Source: Rhodospirillaceae bacterium (GTDB taxonomy: Bacteria > Pseudomonadota > Alphaproteobacteria > Bin65). Taken from it: DNA of 64,000 nt. This document shows positions 40,285 through 49,276 of the stretch, one piece after another; within the stretch, counting starts at the first letter, position 1, and every line of letters begins with the position of its first letter. The stretch lies in assembly GCA_028819475.1 (NCBI GenBank), contig JAPPLJ010000030.1:310001-374000 (forward strand). The letters run 5' to 3'. The translations under genes were made by a program, and so were the position numbers. The notes under the pieces are model-generated. The model ran no database searches, was not told the origin of the DNA, and was given only the letters and a program-made list of their open reading frames with translations.

Positions 40285-41210
40285 CCGGCCTCCGGGTCGG
40301 CTTCCGTCCCGCCCAGCGCATCGGCGAGGCGGGTTGCGGCGCTGCCCGGGCGCAGCGGCCGGGGCTGGCCCTCTGCCGGCGCCCATCCGGTCAGGAAGAG
40401 GATGTCGAAGGTGGCGCGCAGCCGGCCGCCCCTGTCGGCGAAGCGGCGCAGATAGACCTCCGCCGCCTCGACCAGGGTGGCGCGGCGGGTAAAGGATTTG
40501 CGCCGGGCGCAGACGGCGTTGGTCTCGCCCATCTGGCGCAGGTCGATCATCAGGCCGAAGGCGTGTTCGTAGGTCGCGCCGATCCGCTCGCGGTCGGCCA
40601 CCGGAAGGGCGAACCCCGCCCGTTGCAGCAGGTCGCCGCCGTCGCGCACGTCGGCAAAGGGCGAGACCCGCGGCGAGACTCCGCCTTCGCCGGCCAGTTC
40701 GGCCTCGGCCAGCGCCTCGCGCAGTTCCGCGAGCGCGCCGCCGCCGATCAATGCCGCCAGCAACAGGCCGCCCGGCCGGAGCAGGCGGTTGAGCTGGATC
40801 ATCGTTCCCGGCAGGTCGTCGACCCAGTGCAGCGACAGCGGCGCGAAGACGAGGTCGAAGCTGCCGTCGGCGAAGGGCAGGCATTCCTCGTCCAGGCACA
40901 GGGCGGGAAAGAAACGGTTGGCGGTCCGCGCGGCGGCGGCCATCGCCGGGCTCAGATCGGCCTGCACGACCCGCTGCATCCCGGTCCGCGCAGCAAGCCG
41001 CCGCGTCGCGTAACCGCGCCGGCAGCCCAGATAGAGGCAGTCCGCGAAGGGTTCGCGCACCTCCCCCAACCTTTCGAGGAGCCGGGCGGCGACTTCCTCG
41101 TGCAGGAATTCCGGGTTGCGCGAACCGGAAAATCCGGACCAGCGGCGGGCCGCCCGGTCGCGGTGCAGGCGGACGGCGCGGCGGTCGAAGATCCGGGCCG
41201 GGCCGGTCAC
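40281..41210 (-). CDS. NDUFAF5-like SAM-dependent methyltransferase domain protein
   Basis: The 309-residue protein begins with IFDRRAVRLHRDRAA, the hallmark start of NDUFAF5 homologues, followed by a Rossmann SAM fold whose motif I reads YLGCRRGYATRRL instead of the usual LGCGxG. LPFADGSFDLVFAPLSLHWVDDLPG matches the family's acceptor region. NDUFAF5 hydroxylates an arginine of complex I subunit NDUFS7; the bacterial members are presumed to do so too. In alphaproteobacteria the gene usually lies beside comF and grxC, as it nearly does here with three genes intervening. Confidence 0.83.
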   Translation of the reverse strand: MTGPARIFDRRAVRLHRDRAARRWSGFSGSRNPEFLHEEVAARLLERLGEVREPFADCLYLGCRRGYATRRLAARTGMQRVVQADLSPAMAAAARTANRFFPALCLDEECLPFADGSFDLVFAPLSLHWVDDLPGTMIQLNRLLRPGGLLLAALIGGGALAELREALAEAELAGEGGVSPRVSPFADVRDGGDLLQRAGFALPVADRERIGATYEHAFGLMIDLRQMGETNAVCARRKSFTRRATLVEAAEVYLRRFADRGGRLRATFDILFLTGWAPAEGQPRPLRPGSAATRLADALGGTEADPEAG

Positions 41211-41214
41211 GGCG

Positions 41215-41634
41215 CTATTTCACGACCCGGCGGCCGGCCGGGCAGCGCCAGTCCCTTTGCAGGATATGCAGGACGACCGCCCCGATTCCGGTGTCCGCGG
41301 GCCAGGGCTCGCCACTTGGCCGCGACGGGGATTTCAGTTCCGCATCGACACGCTTGCGCAGGTCGACGCTTGCCATGCCGCCGGCCGCCGCACCGGCGGG
41401 CGGGCAGAACAGCACCGGGCCGCCGGCGCGGCCGAGCCTCCCGTTGGCCAGCAGCAAGCCGCTGAGGATTCCGCCGAGGCGCACCTCGACCAGACCGGTC
41501 GGCGTCGCCCGCACGGTGCGCGTTGCATGGCGCCATTTCTGATAGTCCGCCACCGTGACCGCCCCGGCCGGCTGCGCCACCGCCGCAAGGGCGAAGGCAA
41601 GCAGGCCGGCACCCGTCAGGCGGCGGACCGTCAC
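41215..41634 (-). CDS. Exported Rap1a/Tai-like small protein
   Basis: The 139-residue protein has a signal peptide (residues 1-25, cleavage at PAGA-V) and then a helical domain with the pattern GILSGLLLANG...GPVLFCPP...DTGIGAVVLHILQRDWRC, close to Rap1a/Tai folds: glycine-rich turn, Cys-Pro-Pro, and a terminal W-x-C that would form a disulfide with it. Rap1a proteins are immunity factors of type VI secretion, but the fold is also found in many stand-alone secreted proteins and no T6SS gene is nearby. It ends 4 bases before the methyltransferase starts. Function unknown. Confidence 0.6.
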   Translation of the reverse strand: MTVRRLTGAGLLAFALAAVAQPAGAVTVADYQKWRHATRTVRATPTGLVEVRLGGILSGLLLANGRLGRAGGPVLFCPPAGAAAGGMASVDLRKRVDAELKSPSRPSGEPWPADTGIGAVVLHILQRDWRCPAGRRVVK

Positions 41635-41644
41635 GGATGATCCA

Positions 41645-42400
41645 TCAAAGATAGACCGTGCCGCCGTCGACCATGATCGTCTGGCCGGTCACGAACTTGC
41701 TGGCGTCGCCGGCGAGGTAGAGCACGGTGCCGACCAGATCGTCGGTCTCCAGGTTCTTTTGCAGGCTCTGCGAGGCGGCGATCACCTGCATGCCCTTCTC
41801 CTTCTTCTCGCCGAAGAATTCGTCCGTCCCTTCGGTCAGCACGGCCGACGGGGCGATCGCGTTCACCCGGATCCAGTCCCGCCCCAACTCGCGCGCCATG
41901 GCCCGGGTCATACCGATCACGGCGCCCTTCGAGGTGGAATAGTGCAGCGCGTAGGGCAGGCCGTAGACCGCGGCCAGCGAGGAAATGTTGATGATGCTGC
42001 CGCCGCCGCGCTCCCGCATCGAGGGGATCACGGCCCTTGCGCAGTTCCACAGGCCCTTGACGTTGACCGCCATGCAGGCGTCCCAGTCCGCCTCGTCGAT
42101 CGTCTCGATCCGGCCGCCGGTGAGGGAACCGTAAAGCGCCGCATTGTTCACCAGAATATCTATGCCGCCGAAGCGCTCGCAGGCCAGCGCGGCCATCGCC
42201 TCCGCGCTGTCGAAGCTGGCCACGTCGACGCTCGTGCCGACGATCTTGCCGGGGCCATAGGCGGCAGCCACGGTCTCGCCGCAGTCCGCGATGTCGGCGG
42301 CGACCACGCTGACACCCATTTCCACCATTTTCTGCGCATAGGCGCGTCCGAGGCCGCGCGCGGCGCCGGTCACAATTGCGGTCTTTCCCGTAAGGTTCAT
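41645..42400 (-). CDS. Short-chain dehydrogenase/reductase
   Basis: The 251-residue SDR has the cofactor motif TGAARGLG (residues 11-18), an acidic residue after strand two (AADIAD) favouring NAD, NNAALYG, and the catalytic Ser, Tyr and Lys in SSLAAVYG...YSTSK. The closing GQTIMVDGGTVYL is classical. The substrate is unknown. It ends 11 bases before the exported-protein gene and diverges from ppk2 across about 135 bases. Confidence 0.92.
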   Translation of the reverse strand: MNLTGKTAIVTGAARGLGRAYAQKMVEMGVSVVAADIADCGETVAAAYGPGKIVGTSVDVASFDSAEAMAALACERFGGIDILVNNAALYGSLTGGRIETIDEADWDACMAVNVKGLWNCARAVIPSMRERGGGSIINISSLAAVYGLPYALHYSTSKGAVIGMTRAMARELGRDWIRVNAIAPSAVLTEGTDEFFGEKKEKGMQVIAASQSLQKNLETDDLVGTVLYLAGDASKFVTGQTIMVDGGTVYL

Positions 42401-42535
42401 GCTATCATCCGTTCAAGAAGGGCAGCGGCGCGCCGGGAAACCGGTACCGGCAGCGGGATGCGACGCCTGTCGGCATCCTGCCATCCGGCGCATGACTGCG
42501 TCAGGTTCGGCGATACTCTAGGGAGGTCGGCAGTC

Positions 42536-43534
42536 ATGAGCAACGCCGAACGGAGCAGCCGCGGCAAGCAGGCGGAAACGGCAGGCGCGAACGCCGAACC
42601 GCTGCCCGAGTTGACCGAAGATCCGGCGCCGGGAAAGCCGACCGCCGCGGAAATCCGCCGGGACCGGGAGGCCATCCGGCAGGTCTTCGAATCCGGCGAA
42701 TACCCGTACCGGCGGAAGATCGGCCGCAAGGACTATGAGAAGCGCAAGGCGGAGTTACAGATCGAACTGCTCAAGGTGCAGGAGTGGGTGCGTGAGACCG
42801 GGCAGAAGATCGTCTGCCTGTTCGAGGGCCGGGACGCCGCCGGCAAGGGCGGCACGATCAAGCGGTTTACCGAACATCTCAACCCGCGCGGCGCGCGGGT
42901 GGTCGCGCTCGACAAGCCGACCGGGAAAGAGCAGTCCCAGTGGTATTTCCAGCGCTACGTCGCGCATCTCCCTTCGGCCGGGGAAATCGTCCTGTTCGAC
43001 CGTTCCTGGTACAACCGGGCCGGCGTCGAGCGGGTCATGGGCTTCTGCACCCCCAACGAATATCTCGAATTCATGCGCGAGACGCCCGAATTCGAGCGGA
43101 TGCTCGTGCGCAGCGGCATCCGCCTGTTCAAATACTGGTTCTCGGTGACCCGGGACGAACAGTTGCGCCGCTTCAAATCGCGCGAGAACGAACCGCTGAA
43201 GCAGTGGAAGCTGTCGCCGATCGACCGGAAATCGCTCAACCTGTGGGACGACTACACCGAGGCCAAGGAGGCGATGTATTTCTACACCGATACCGCCGAT
43301 GCGCCCTGGACCATCATCAAGTCGGACGACAAGAAGCGGGCGCGGCTGAACTGCATGCGGCATTTCCTCAGCAGCCTGCCCTTTCCGGGCAAGGACAGGC
43401 GGCTCGTCGGCGAGCCCGATCCCCTGATCGTCGGCGGTACCGCCCACGCTATCGGAGACGGCACCCACATTCTGGGCCGCGCGGTCCATCCCGACCAGCG
43501 CCGCGGCGCCAGGCGCAGCCAACGCGGTGACTGA
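42536..43534 (+). CDS. ppk2: Polyphosphate kinase 2
   Basis: The 332-residue kinase transfers phosphate between polyphosphate and nucleotides. Walker A is FEGRDAAGKGGTIKRF (about residues 98-113), Walker B is in VLFDRSWYNRAGVERVMGF (about 158-176) and the lid region contains RDEQLRRFKSR. The charged N-terminal tail (residues 1-70) ends in the SGEYPYRRKIGRKDYE segment typical of class I PPK2. GGGAGG 15 bases before the ATG at 42536 supports the start. The comF gene begins within its last codons. Confidence 0.94.
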   Translation: MSNAERSSRGKQAETAGANAEPLPELTEDPAPGKPTAAEIRRDREAIRQVFESGEYPYRRKIGRKDYEKRKAELQIELLKVQEWVRETGQKIVCLFEGRDAAGKGGTIKRFTEHLNPRGARVVALDKPTGKEQSQWYFQRYVAHLPSAGEIVLFDRSWYNRAGVERVMGFCTPNEYLEFMRETPEFERMLVRSGIRLFKYWFSVTRDEQLRRFKSRENEPLKQWKLSPIDRKSLNLWDDYTEAKEAMYFYTDTADAPWTIIKSDDKKRARLNCMRHFLSSLPFPGKDRRLVGEPDPLIVGGTAHAIGDGTHILGRAVHPDQRRGARRSQRGD

Positions 43535-44324
43535 CGGCAGCAGCGGCGTATCGCAGGCCGGAAATGCACCCGGCCGGGCGGTCGGCCTTCTGCGCACGGC
43601 CGCCCTCCAGGCCGCGGATGCGCTCCTGCCACCGCGCTGCCTGGGCTGCGGCGCGATCGCGCCAAGCGACGGCGCCCTGTGCGGCGCCTGCTGGGGCGGC
43701 CTGTCGTTCATCGAGCGGCCCTGGTGCGCCTGTTGCGGACTGCCGTTCGAATTCGACATCGAAGACGGCGCCCTGTGCGGAGGCTGCGCCGCCGGTCCGC
43801 CGGCGTTCGATGCGGCGCGGGCCGTGCTGCGCTACGACGATGCGAGTCGGCCGCTGATCCTGTCGTTCAAGCACGGCGACCGGATGCAGGCCGGCCGCCA
43901 CTTCGGCGGCTGGATGGCGCGGGCCGGGGCGGAACTGGCGCCGCACGCCGATCTGGTCGCGCCGGTGCCGCTGCATTGGCGCCGGCTCGCCGCGCGCCGC
44001 TATAACCAGTCCGCCGAACTGGCGCGCGGCGTCGCAGCGGCGGCCGGCATCGGATTGTGCGTCGACCTGCTGCGCCGGACCCGGGCGACGCCGAGCCAGG
44101 GCGGCCTCACCCGAAGGGCCCGGCGGCTGAATGTCCGCGGCGCATTCGCGGTCGCGCCGCGCCGGCGGCCCGCGATACGGGATGCGCGCATTCTGCTGGT
44201 CGACGATGTTATGACGACCGGCGCCACGGTCGAAGCGGCCGCCCGGACGCTGAAGCGGGCCGGAGCGTCGCGGGTCGACGTTCTGGTGCTGGCCCGGGTC
44301 GTCCGCAGCGCGCAGCCGGAATGA
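43527..44324 (+). CDS. comF: ComF family phosphoribosyltransferase-like protein
   Basis: The 265-residue protein has an N-terminal zinc-binding region with four cysteine pairs (RCLGCG, LCGAC, CACCG, LCGGC; about residues 36-88) and a C-terminal PRPP-binding motif ILLVDDVMTTGATVEAA. ComF helps single-stranded DNA handling in transformation in Gram-positives; in alphaproteobacteria its role is uncertain. The GTG start at 43527 overlaps the end of ppk2 by 8 bases. Confidence 0.9.
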   Translation: MTDGSSGVSQAGNAPGRAVGLLRTAALQAADALLPPRCLGCGAIAPSDGALCGACWGGLSFIERPWCACCGLPFEFDIEDGALCGGCAAGPPAFDAARAVLRYDDASRPLILSFKHGDRMQAGRHFGGWMARAGAELAPHADLVAPVPLHWRRLAARRYNQSAELARGVAAAAGIGLCVDLLRRTRATPSQGGLTRRARRLNVRGAFAVAPRRRPAIRDARILLVDDVMTTGATVEAAARTLKRAGASRVDVLVLARVVRSAQPE

Positions 44325-44453
44325 CCGCCATGCAAACGCGCTCGATTCCGCCGGATCTCCCGCGGAAAACATACGGTGCGGATGCAGTGCCGGATGCGGC
44401 GCGGTCATGGGCCGGGAACTGGACACCGCTGCGGCGGCGGTCCATGTAAGCCC

Positions 44454-44487
44454 GAAACGATACGAACGCAGAAACGATACGAACGCA
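44454..44487. repeat. 17-bp tandem duplication before grxC
   Basis: GAAACGATACGAACGCA is present twice in direct tandem, ending 10 bases before the glutaredoxin start codon. It may duplicate a promoter element or be a simple slip duplication. Confidence 0.7.
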
Positions 44488-44497
44488 CCGGGGCGCG

Positions 44498-44761
44498 ATG
44501 GCAAAGGTAGAAATCTACACGACGATGATGTGCCCGTACTGCGCCCGGGCGCTGTCGCTGCTCAAGCGCAACGGTGCGGACTATACCGAGGTCGACGTCA
44601 CTTTCCGGCCCAAGGTGCGCCGGGCCATGGCCGAGCGGGCCGGCGCCAAAACCGTGCCGCAGATCTGGATCGACGGCCGGCATATCGGCGGCTGCGACGA
44701 ACTGCATGCCCTGGACGCGAACGGCCGGCTCGATCCCATGCTGGCCCAGGACGCGCGATGA
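44498..44761 (+). CDS. grxC: Glutaredoxin 3
   Basis: The 87-residue glutaredoxin has the active site CPYC (residues 12-15), the cis-proline region KTVPQIWIDG and the glutathione-binding GGCDEL turn. It reduces protein disulfides and mixed disulfides using glutathione. Its stop overlaps the start of the nitrilase-family gene (ATGA), an arrangement conserved in many alphaproteobacteria. Confidence 0.95.
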   Translation: MAKVEIYTTMMCPYCARALSLLKRNGADYTEVDVTFRPKVRRAMAERAGAKTVPQIWIDGRHIGGCDELHALDANGRLDPMLAQDAR

Positions 44762-45630
44762 CGGCGAAGGCGGCCGGCGGCGGGAGCGTCAAGGTCGCCT
44801 GCCTGCAGGTGACCGCTGAACGCGAGTTCGAGCCGAATATCAGAAAACTCGGCCGGATGATCCGCACCAGCGCGGAGGAAGGCGCGAAGTTCGTCCTGGC
44901 GCCGGAAAACGCCACGATGATCGAACCGGTCGCCGCTGCGGCGCTACGCAAGGCGAAGACGGAAGAGGACCATCCGGCATTGCCGGCGCTGACGGAAGCG
45001 GCGCGCAAGGCCGGCGTCTGGCTGCTGATCGGCTCGCTCTCGATCAAACTGCCCGGCGGCAAGCTGGCCAACCGCTCCTTCCTGGTCGATGACAGCGGCG
45101 CCATCGTGGCGCGCTACGACAAGCTGCATTGCTTCGACGTCAATCTGCGCGAGGACGAGTGGTACCGGGAATCCGATACCATCCAGGCCGGGACGGAGGC
45201 CGTTCTCGCACCCTCGCCCTGGGGCCGGATCGGCATGACCGTGTGCTACGACCTGCGCTTTCCCGGCCTGTACCGCGCTCTGGCTCAGGCGGGCGCCGAT
45301 ATCCTGACGGTCCCGTCCGCCTTCACCCGGACGACGGGCCAGGCGCACTGGCACATGCTCCTGCGCGCCCGGGCGATCGAGACCGGCTGTTTCGTCATTG
45401 CGCCGGCCCAGTGGGGCAACCATGCGGAAGGGCGAAAGACCTTCGGCCATTCGCTGATCGTGAATCCGTGGGGCGAGGTGATCGCCGACGGCGGCGAAGG
45501 CGAAAACCTGGTCTTCGGCACGCTCGACCTGGATCTCGTGGAGAAGAGCCGCCGCCGCATTCCGTCCCTGCACGCCGAGCGTGCGTTCACCGTCAACGAT
45601 CTGACGGCCCGGCGCAGCGCCGCGGAATAG
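44758..45630 (+). CDS. Carbon-nitrogen hydrolase (nitrilase family)
   Basis: The 290-residue hydrolase has the Glu-Lys-Cys catalytic triad: E in FVLAPENAT, K in RYDKLHCFDV and C in MTVCYDLRFPGLYRAL. It resembles Nit1-type deaminated-glutathione amidases, which repair a side product of glutathione metabolism, and that would suit the coupled glutaredoxin gene. The ATG at 44758 overlaps the grxC stop; the N-terminal extension of about ten residues is unconserved. Confidence 0.92.
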   Translation: MTAKAAGGGSVKVACLQVTAEREFEPNIRKLGRMIRTSAEEGAKFVLAPENATMIEPVAAAALRKAKTEEDHPALPALTEAARKAGVWLLIGSLSIKLPGGKLANRSFLVDDSGAIVARYDKLHCFDVNLREDEWYRESDTIQAGTEAVLAPSPWGRIGMTVCYDLRFPGLYRALAQAGADILTVPSAFTRTTGQAHWHMLLRARAIETGCFVIAPAQWGNHAEGRKTFGHSLIVNPWGEVIADGGEGENLVFGTLDLDLVEKSRRRIPSLHAERAFTVNDLTARRSAAE

Positions 45631-45637
45631 GCGCCGC

Positions 45638-46501
45638 TCAGGAGCGCAGGGCGAGACGCGCGGTCATCGCGACGGCGCCGCCATTGTCCAGAGACCACAA
45701 GCTGAATTCGTCGCCTTCGCGGAAACCCTTCACCATGAACGGGCCGGTGTCGAAGGTCGGCCGCAGGCCGCGGAACCGGAATTGCGCGACATCGGCGCCG
45801 GGCAGGTTGCAGCGCACCAGGTCGACCAGCAGGGTGGCGATCAACGGGCCGTGGACGATCAGGCCGGGGTAGCCTTCGACGCCGGTGACATAGGGATGGT
45901 CGTAGTGGATGCGGTGGCCGTTGAAGGTGAGCGCCGAATAGCGGAACAGCATCACGGGGTCCGGCGCAATCTCCCGCTCGATCTCGGCTTTGCCGGGCGG
46001 CTCCTGCGGCGGCGGCGCGGCGTTTCCGGCATTCGGGCCGCCGGCCGGCGGCTCCCGGTACACGATGTCCTGCTCCTCGGCGATCGACGGCCCTTCGCTG
46101 CCGGAATAGGTGTGCCTGACGGTGACGAAGCCCAGTTTGCCGGTGCGCCCTTCCTTGAAAACGACGTCGGCGATTTCGGACCGCCGGGCGGCACGGTCGC
46201 CGACCCGCAGCGGCCGGTCGAACCGGATCCGGCTGCCCGCCCACATGCGCCGCGGATAGGCGATCGGCGGCAGGAACCCGCCCTTTGCCGGATGGCCGTC
46301 ATGGCCGATATCCGCGGGCTGCGCGGCCGGTGCGAAATAGAGCCAGTGCCAGCAGGGCGGCAGCGGATCGCCCTCCTGCGGCTCCGGGTCGTCGCGGTCC
46401 AGCGTCCGGCTCATGCGGAAAACGGATGTCGGGGTGATCGTGTCCGCAACCGTTTCCGTCCGGCCGATCCAGTCGCGCGGGTCAGGGCTGGCTTGCGTCA
46501 T
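45638..46501 (-). CDS. MaoC-like hydratase/dehydratase (mesaconyl-C4-CoA hydratase-like)
   Basis: The 287-residue double hot-dog protein has an N-terminal half with PIAYPRRMWAGSRIRF and a C-terminal half with LFRYSALTFNGHRIHYDHPYVTGVEGYPGLIVHGPL, whose His and Asp in NGHRIHYD form the catalytic site. This matches the mesaconyl-C4-CoA or itaconyl-CoA hydratase group, or the FAS1-like N-terminal family. It hydrates an unsaturated acyl-CoA. Convergent with the nitrilase gene, 7 bases apart. Confidence 0.86.
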   Translation of the reverse strand: MTQASPDPRDWIGRTETVADTITPTSVFRMSRTLDRDDPEPQEGDPLPPCWHWLYFAPAAQPADIGHDGHPAKGGFLPPIAYPRRMWAGSRIRFDRPLRVGDRAARRSEIADVVFKEGRTGKLGFVTVRHTYSGSEGPSIAEEQDIVYREPPAGGPNAGNAAPPPQEPPGKAEIEREIAPDPVMLFRYSALTFNGHRIHYDHPYVTGVEGYPGLIVHGPLIATLLVDLVRCNLPGADVAQFRFRGLRPTFDTGPFMVKGFREGDEFSLWSLDNGGAVAMTARLALRS

Positions 46502-46517
46502 CCGATGCCTCCTGCGC

Positions 46518-48164
46518 CTACCGGCCGTCCGGACGCGCCGGCCGGAACAGCGTGACCGTCGTGCGCCGGCCGCGCGAATAGTTCAGGCCGGAAACCGTTG
46601 CCACGGCGCGGACCGCGAGTCCCCGCCGGGCCATCGCATCGCGGAACTTCCCGACCCTGTCGTCGCGGATCACGGCCAGCCAGCTTTGCTCCGGCAGGCC
46701 GGCGCCGAGGGCCGCTGGCGAGGTCAAGCGCAGGCCGCTGCCCAGGTAGAAGGCCAGGCTCGGCTCGGTATAGCCGCTGGCGAAGAAACGCGTTCCGGCC
46801 GGCAGGTCGAGCGCCGCCACCTTGCGGCCGATCTCGCGGCTGATCCAGAGCTGGTTTACCGCGGGCGCCACGGCGGACAGGACCGGCGCGAAAACGAGCG
46901 GCGCGGCGAAGGCCGACGCCAGCAGCGCCGCCCTGATCTCACCCCGCCACAGGCGCGGGACCGTGTAGAGGCTCACCGCAACGACCGCCAGGATCGGGAC
47001 AAGGCCGGCCCAGACGAAGCCGTTTCCCGTCACGATCGGCAGCAGGAACGCCAGGACGGCGAATCCGCCGATCAGCAAAAGCCCGGCGATGTAGAGGGTG
47101 CGCGACGCCCAATGCTGCAACCAGCGGAACTCGCCGGCTTCGGCGGCCCGGACCGCCATCGCGATCAGCAGCGCCAGGGCGGGGAAGGTCGGCAGGATAT
47201 AGTGGGGCAGCTTGGTCGGCGTCAGTTCCAGCACCAGCCAGAAGGGCAGGATCCAGCACAGGCAGAAGCGCACGGCCGCCTCGCGCCGCCAGGTCCAGCT
47301 CCAGCGCAGAGCCTGCCAGACGAACAGTGAGGCCGGGGCGAAGGCGATGACAAGGATCAGGGCATAGGCGCCCGGCGGCGCGCCATGCTGTTCCTGGGCG
47401 GTGAGCAGCTTGCCGAGAAAATCCCGGCCGCCGGCTTCGCGCAGGAAGGTGTCGTCGGCCAGGATGATGGCGAGATACCAGGGCGCGGCGATCAGCAGGA
47501 GCAGCGGCAGGCCGACCGGCGGCCGCAGGCCGCGCCAGAAGCGGGCCTGCCGGTCGGTGACCAGCAGGGCCGCCAGGGTCAGGAACACGACCGCAACGGG
47601 GACCGGTCCCTTGATGAGGATACCGACGGCGAGCGCGGCCCAGAACAGGATGGCGATGCGCCAGCCGGTGACCGCGCCGCTGCGCCCGTCGAGATAGATG
47701 CGGGCGAGCGCATATTGCGCCGCGACGATGGCGCCGAGCAGGACCGCGTCGGTCTTGGCGGTATGGGCCTCGACGACGAGCACGAAGGAGGACGCCAGCA
47801 GCGCCGACGCGAGAAACGCGCCGCGCCGGTCGAGGAACAGCAGGCCGAGGGCGAAGGCGAACAGGACGGCGGCGGTGGCGCCCAGCACCGAGGGCAGCCG
47901 GTAGGGCCACAGGGCCGTGCTCTCCGGCGTGCTCAGCAGCTTGACCGAAGCGGCCTGCATCCAGTGAATGCCGGCCGGCTTCTTGTTGCGCGCCTTGTTG
48001 AGGAAACGGATGCGGATCGTATCGCCGGTCTGCGCCATCTGGCGCGACGCCTGCATGAATCGGGATTCGTCGCGGTCCATGGCCGGCAGCGAGGCGAGTC
48101 CCGGCAGGTAGAGCGCCGCGCACAGCAGCACCAGCCACAACCATGCGCGATACCCGGTGAGCAC
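46518..48164 (-). CDS. GT39-like membrane glycosyltransferase (ArnT-type)
   Basis: The 548-residue protein has many membrane helices and an N-terminal periplasmic loop with DRDESRFMQASRQM and RNKKPAGIHWMQAA, the acidic-residue and lipid-sugar recognition motifs of ArnT/PMT enzymes. A helix-bound loop reads FWLVLELTPTKLPHYILPTFPALALL. It moves a sugar from undecaprenyl phosphate to lipid A or other envelope glycans. The divergent GT2 gene, 226 bases away, probably makes the lipid-linked sugar donor. Confidence 0.88.
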   Translation of the reverse strand: MLTGYRAWLWLVLLCAALYLPGLASLPAMDRDESRFMQASRQMAQTGDTIRIRFLNKARNKKPAGIHWMQAASVKLLSTPESTALWPYRLPSVLGATAAVLFAFALGLLFLDRRGAFLASALLASSFVLVVEAHTAKTDAVLLGAIVAAQYALARIYLDGRSGAVTGWRIAILFWAALAVGILIKGPVPVAVVFLTLAALLVTDRQARFWRGLRPPVGLPLLLLIAAPWYLAIILADDTFLREAGGRDFLGKLLTAQEQHGAPPGAYALILVIAFAPASLFVWQALRWSWTWRREAAVRFCLCWILPFWLVLELTPTKLPHYILPTFPALALLIAMAVRAAEAGEFRWLQHWASRTLYIAGLLLIGGFAVLAFLLPIVTGNGFVWAGLVPILAVVAVSLYTVPRLWRGEIRAALLASAFAAPLVFAPVLSAVAPAVNQLWISREIGRKVAALDLPAGTRFFASGYTEPSLAFYLGSGLRLTSPAALGAGLPEQSWLAVIRDDRVGKFRDAMARRGLAVRAVATVSGLNYSRGRRTTVTLFRPARPDGR

Positions 48165-48390
48165 CCTTTCGGCGTCCTTTCCGCAAACGCCGGCGACCGC
48201 CGCCGCAGGGTGACGCCGCGCCCGCCCGCGTGCTAATCGGTCCCCGATCGGGATGGCCGGCTAGGTACGACAATCGTTCCGGACCGTCAAACCGGGGACG
48301 GCCGGGCGGGCCGCCGGCCGGAATCCGGAACGGGCGAACGGCCCCGCCGCAGGTCCGGGATCAACCATCGGGAGAAGACACTCGGCGTTC

Positions 48391-49128
48391 ATGTCCGCTC
48401 CGGAGCTATCCATCGTCATTCCCGTTTACAACGAGTCCGGCAATATCGCCGGGGTCGTCGGCGAGGTGCGGGCGGCGCTGGACGGACGGGTCGGCTACGA
48501 GATCGTGTTCGTCGACGACGGCAGCGACGACGGGACCGCGGCCGAGATCGCCGCGCAGGCCGCGGCGGCGCCCGGCCTCGTGCGGGCGGTGACCCACGTA
48601 ACGCGCGGCGGCAAGAGCCGGGCGCTCATCAACGGCGCGAAGGCGGCGCGCGGGCCCTTCATGGCGACGATGGACGGCGACGGCCAGGACGACCCCGCCA
48701 GCCTGCTGAAGATGTGGGAGACACTCTGCGAAGGCGGCGCGCCGGACCCCCGGCTGCTGGTCTGCGGCTGGCGGCGCGAACGCAAGGACGGTTTCCGGCG
48801 AAAACTGGTTTCGCGGATCGCCAACGCGGTCCGCCGCCTGCTGCTCGGCGACGGGACGCCGGATACCGCCTGCGGCCTCAAGCTGATGAACCGGGCGACA
48901 TTCCTGGAACTACCGCATTTCGAGAACATGCACCGCTTCTTCCCCGCCCTGTTCGCCCGGCGCGGGCATCGGGCGGTTTCGGTGCCGGTGACGCACCGGC
49001 CCCGCAATGCCGGCGTCAGCAAATACGGCACCTTCGACCGCCTGTGGGCCGGACTGTGGGACCTGATCGGCGTCATGTGGGTGATGCGCCGGATGCGCTA
49101 TCCGGACGTTCGGGAGGAAACGGACTGA
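48391..49128 (+). CDS. Family 2 glycosyltransferase (dolichol-phosphate mannose synthase-like)
   Basis: The 245-residue cytoplasmic GT2 enzyme has the metal/nucleotide-sugar motifs VIPVYNESGNI (start), VDDGSDDGT (about residues 43-51), MDGDGQDD (about 93-100) and a C-terminal HRPRNAGVSKYG segment that is typical of polyprenyl-phosphate sugar synthases. It lacks the trailing membrane helices of ArnC but ends with a hydrophobic LWDLIGVMWVMRRM stretch. It would charge the carrier used by the adjacent GT39 enzyme. Confidence 0.87.
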   Translation: MSAPELSIVIPVYNESGNIAGVVGEVRAALDGRVGYEIVFVDDGSDDGTAAEIAAQAAAAPGLVRAVTHVTRGGKSRALINGAKAARGPFMATMDGDGQDDPASLLKMWETLCEGGAPDPRLLVCGWRRERKDGFRRKLVSRIANAVRRLLLGDGTPDTACGLKLMNRATFLELPHFENMHRFFPALFARRGHRAVSVPVTHRPRNAGVSKYGTFDRLWAGLWDLIGVMWVMRRMRYPDVREETD

Positions 49129-49276
49129 AGCGCATTCCGGTCGATATGGCGGTTGCCGGAAATCGGCCCCGACGGAACCTGCCCCGACGGAACCCGCTTG
49201 CCTTGCGGCCCGTCCGGCGCGACCATGGCGGGCGGCCGAAATCGCCGCGCCGCATCGCGCCATCGGAGGACCATCG

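Noticed and set aside
41555..42535. Forward extension of the ppk2 frame
   Set aside because: It is antisense to the SDR gene; the PPK2 N-terminus and a good ribosome site begin at 42536.
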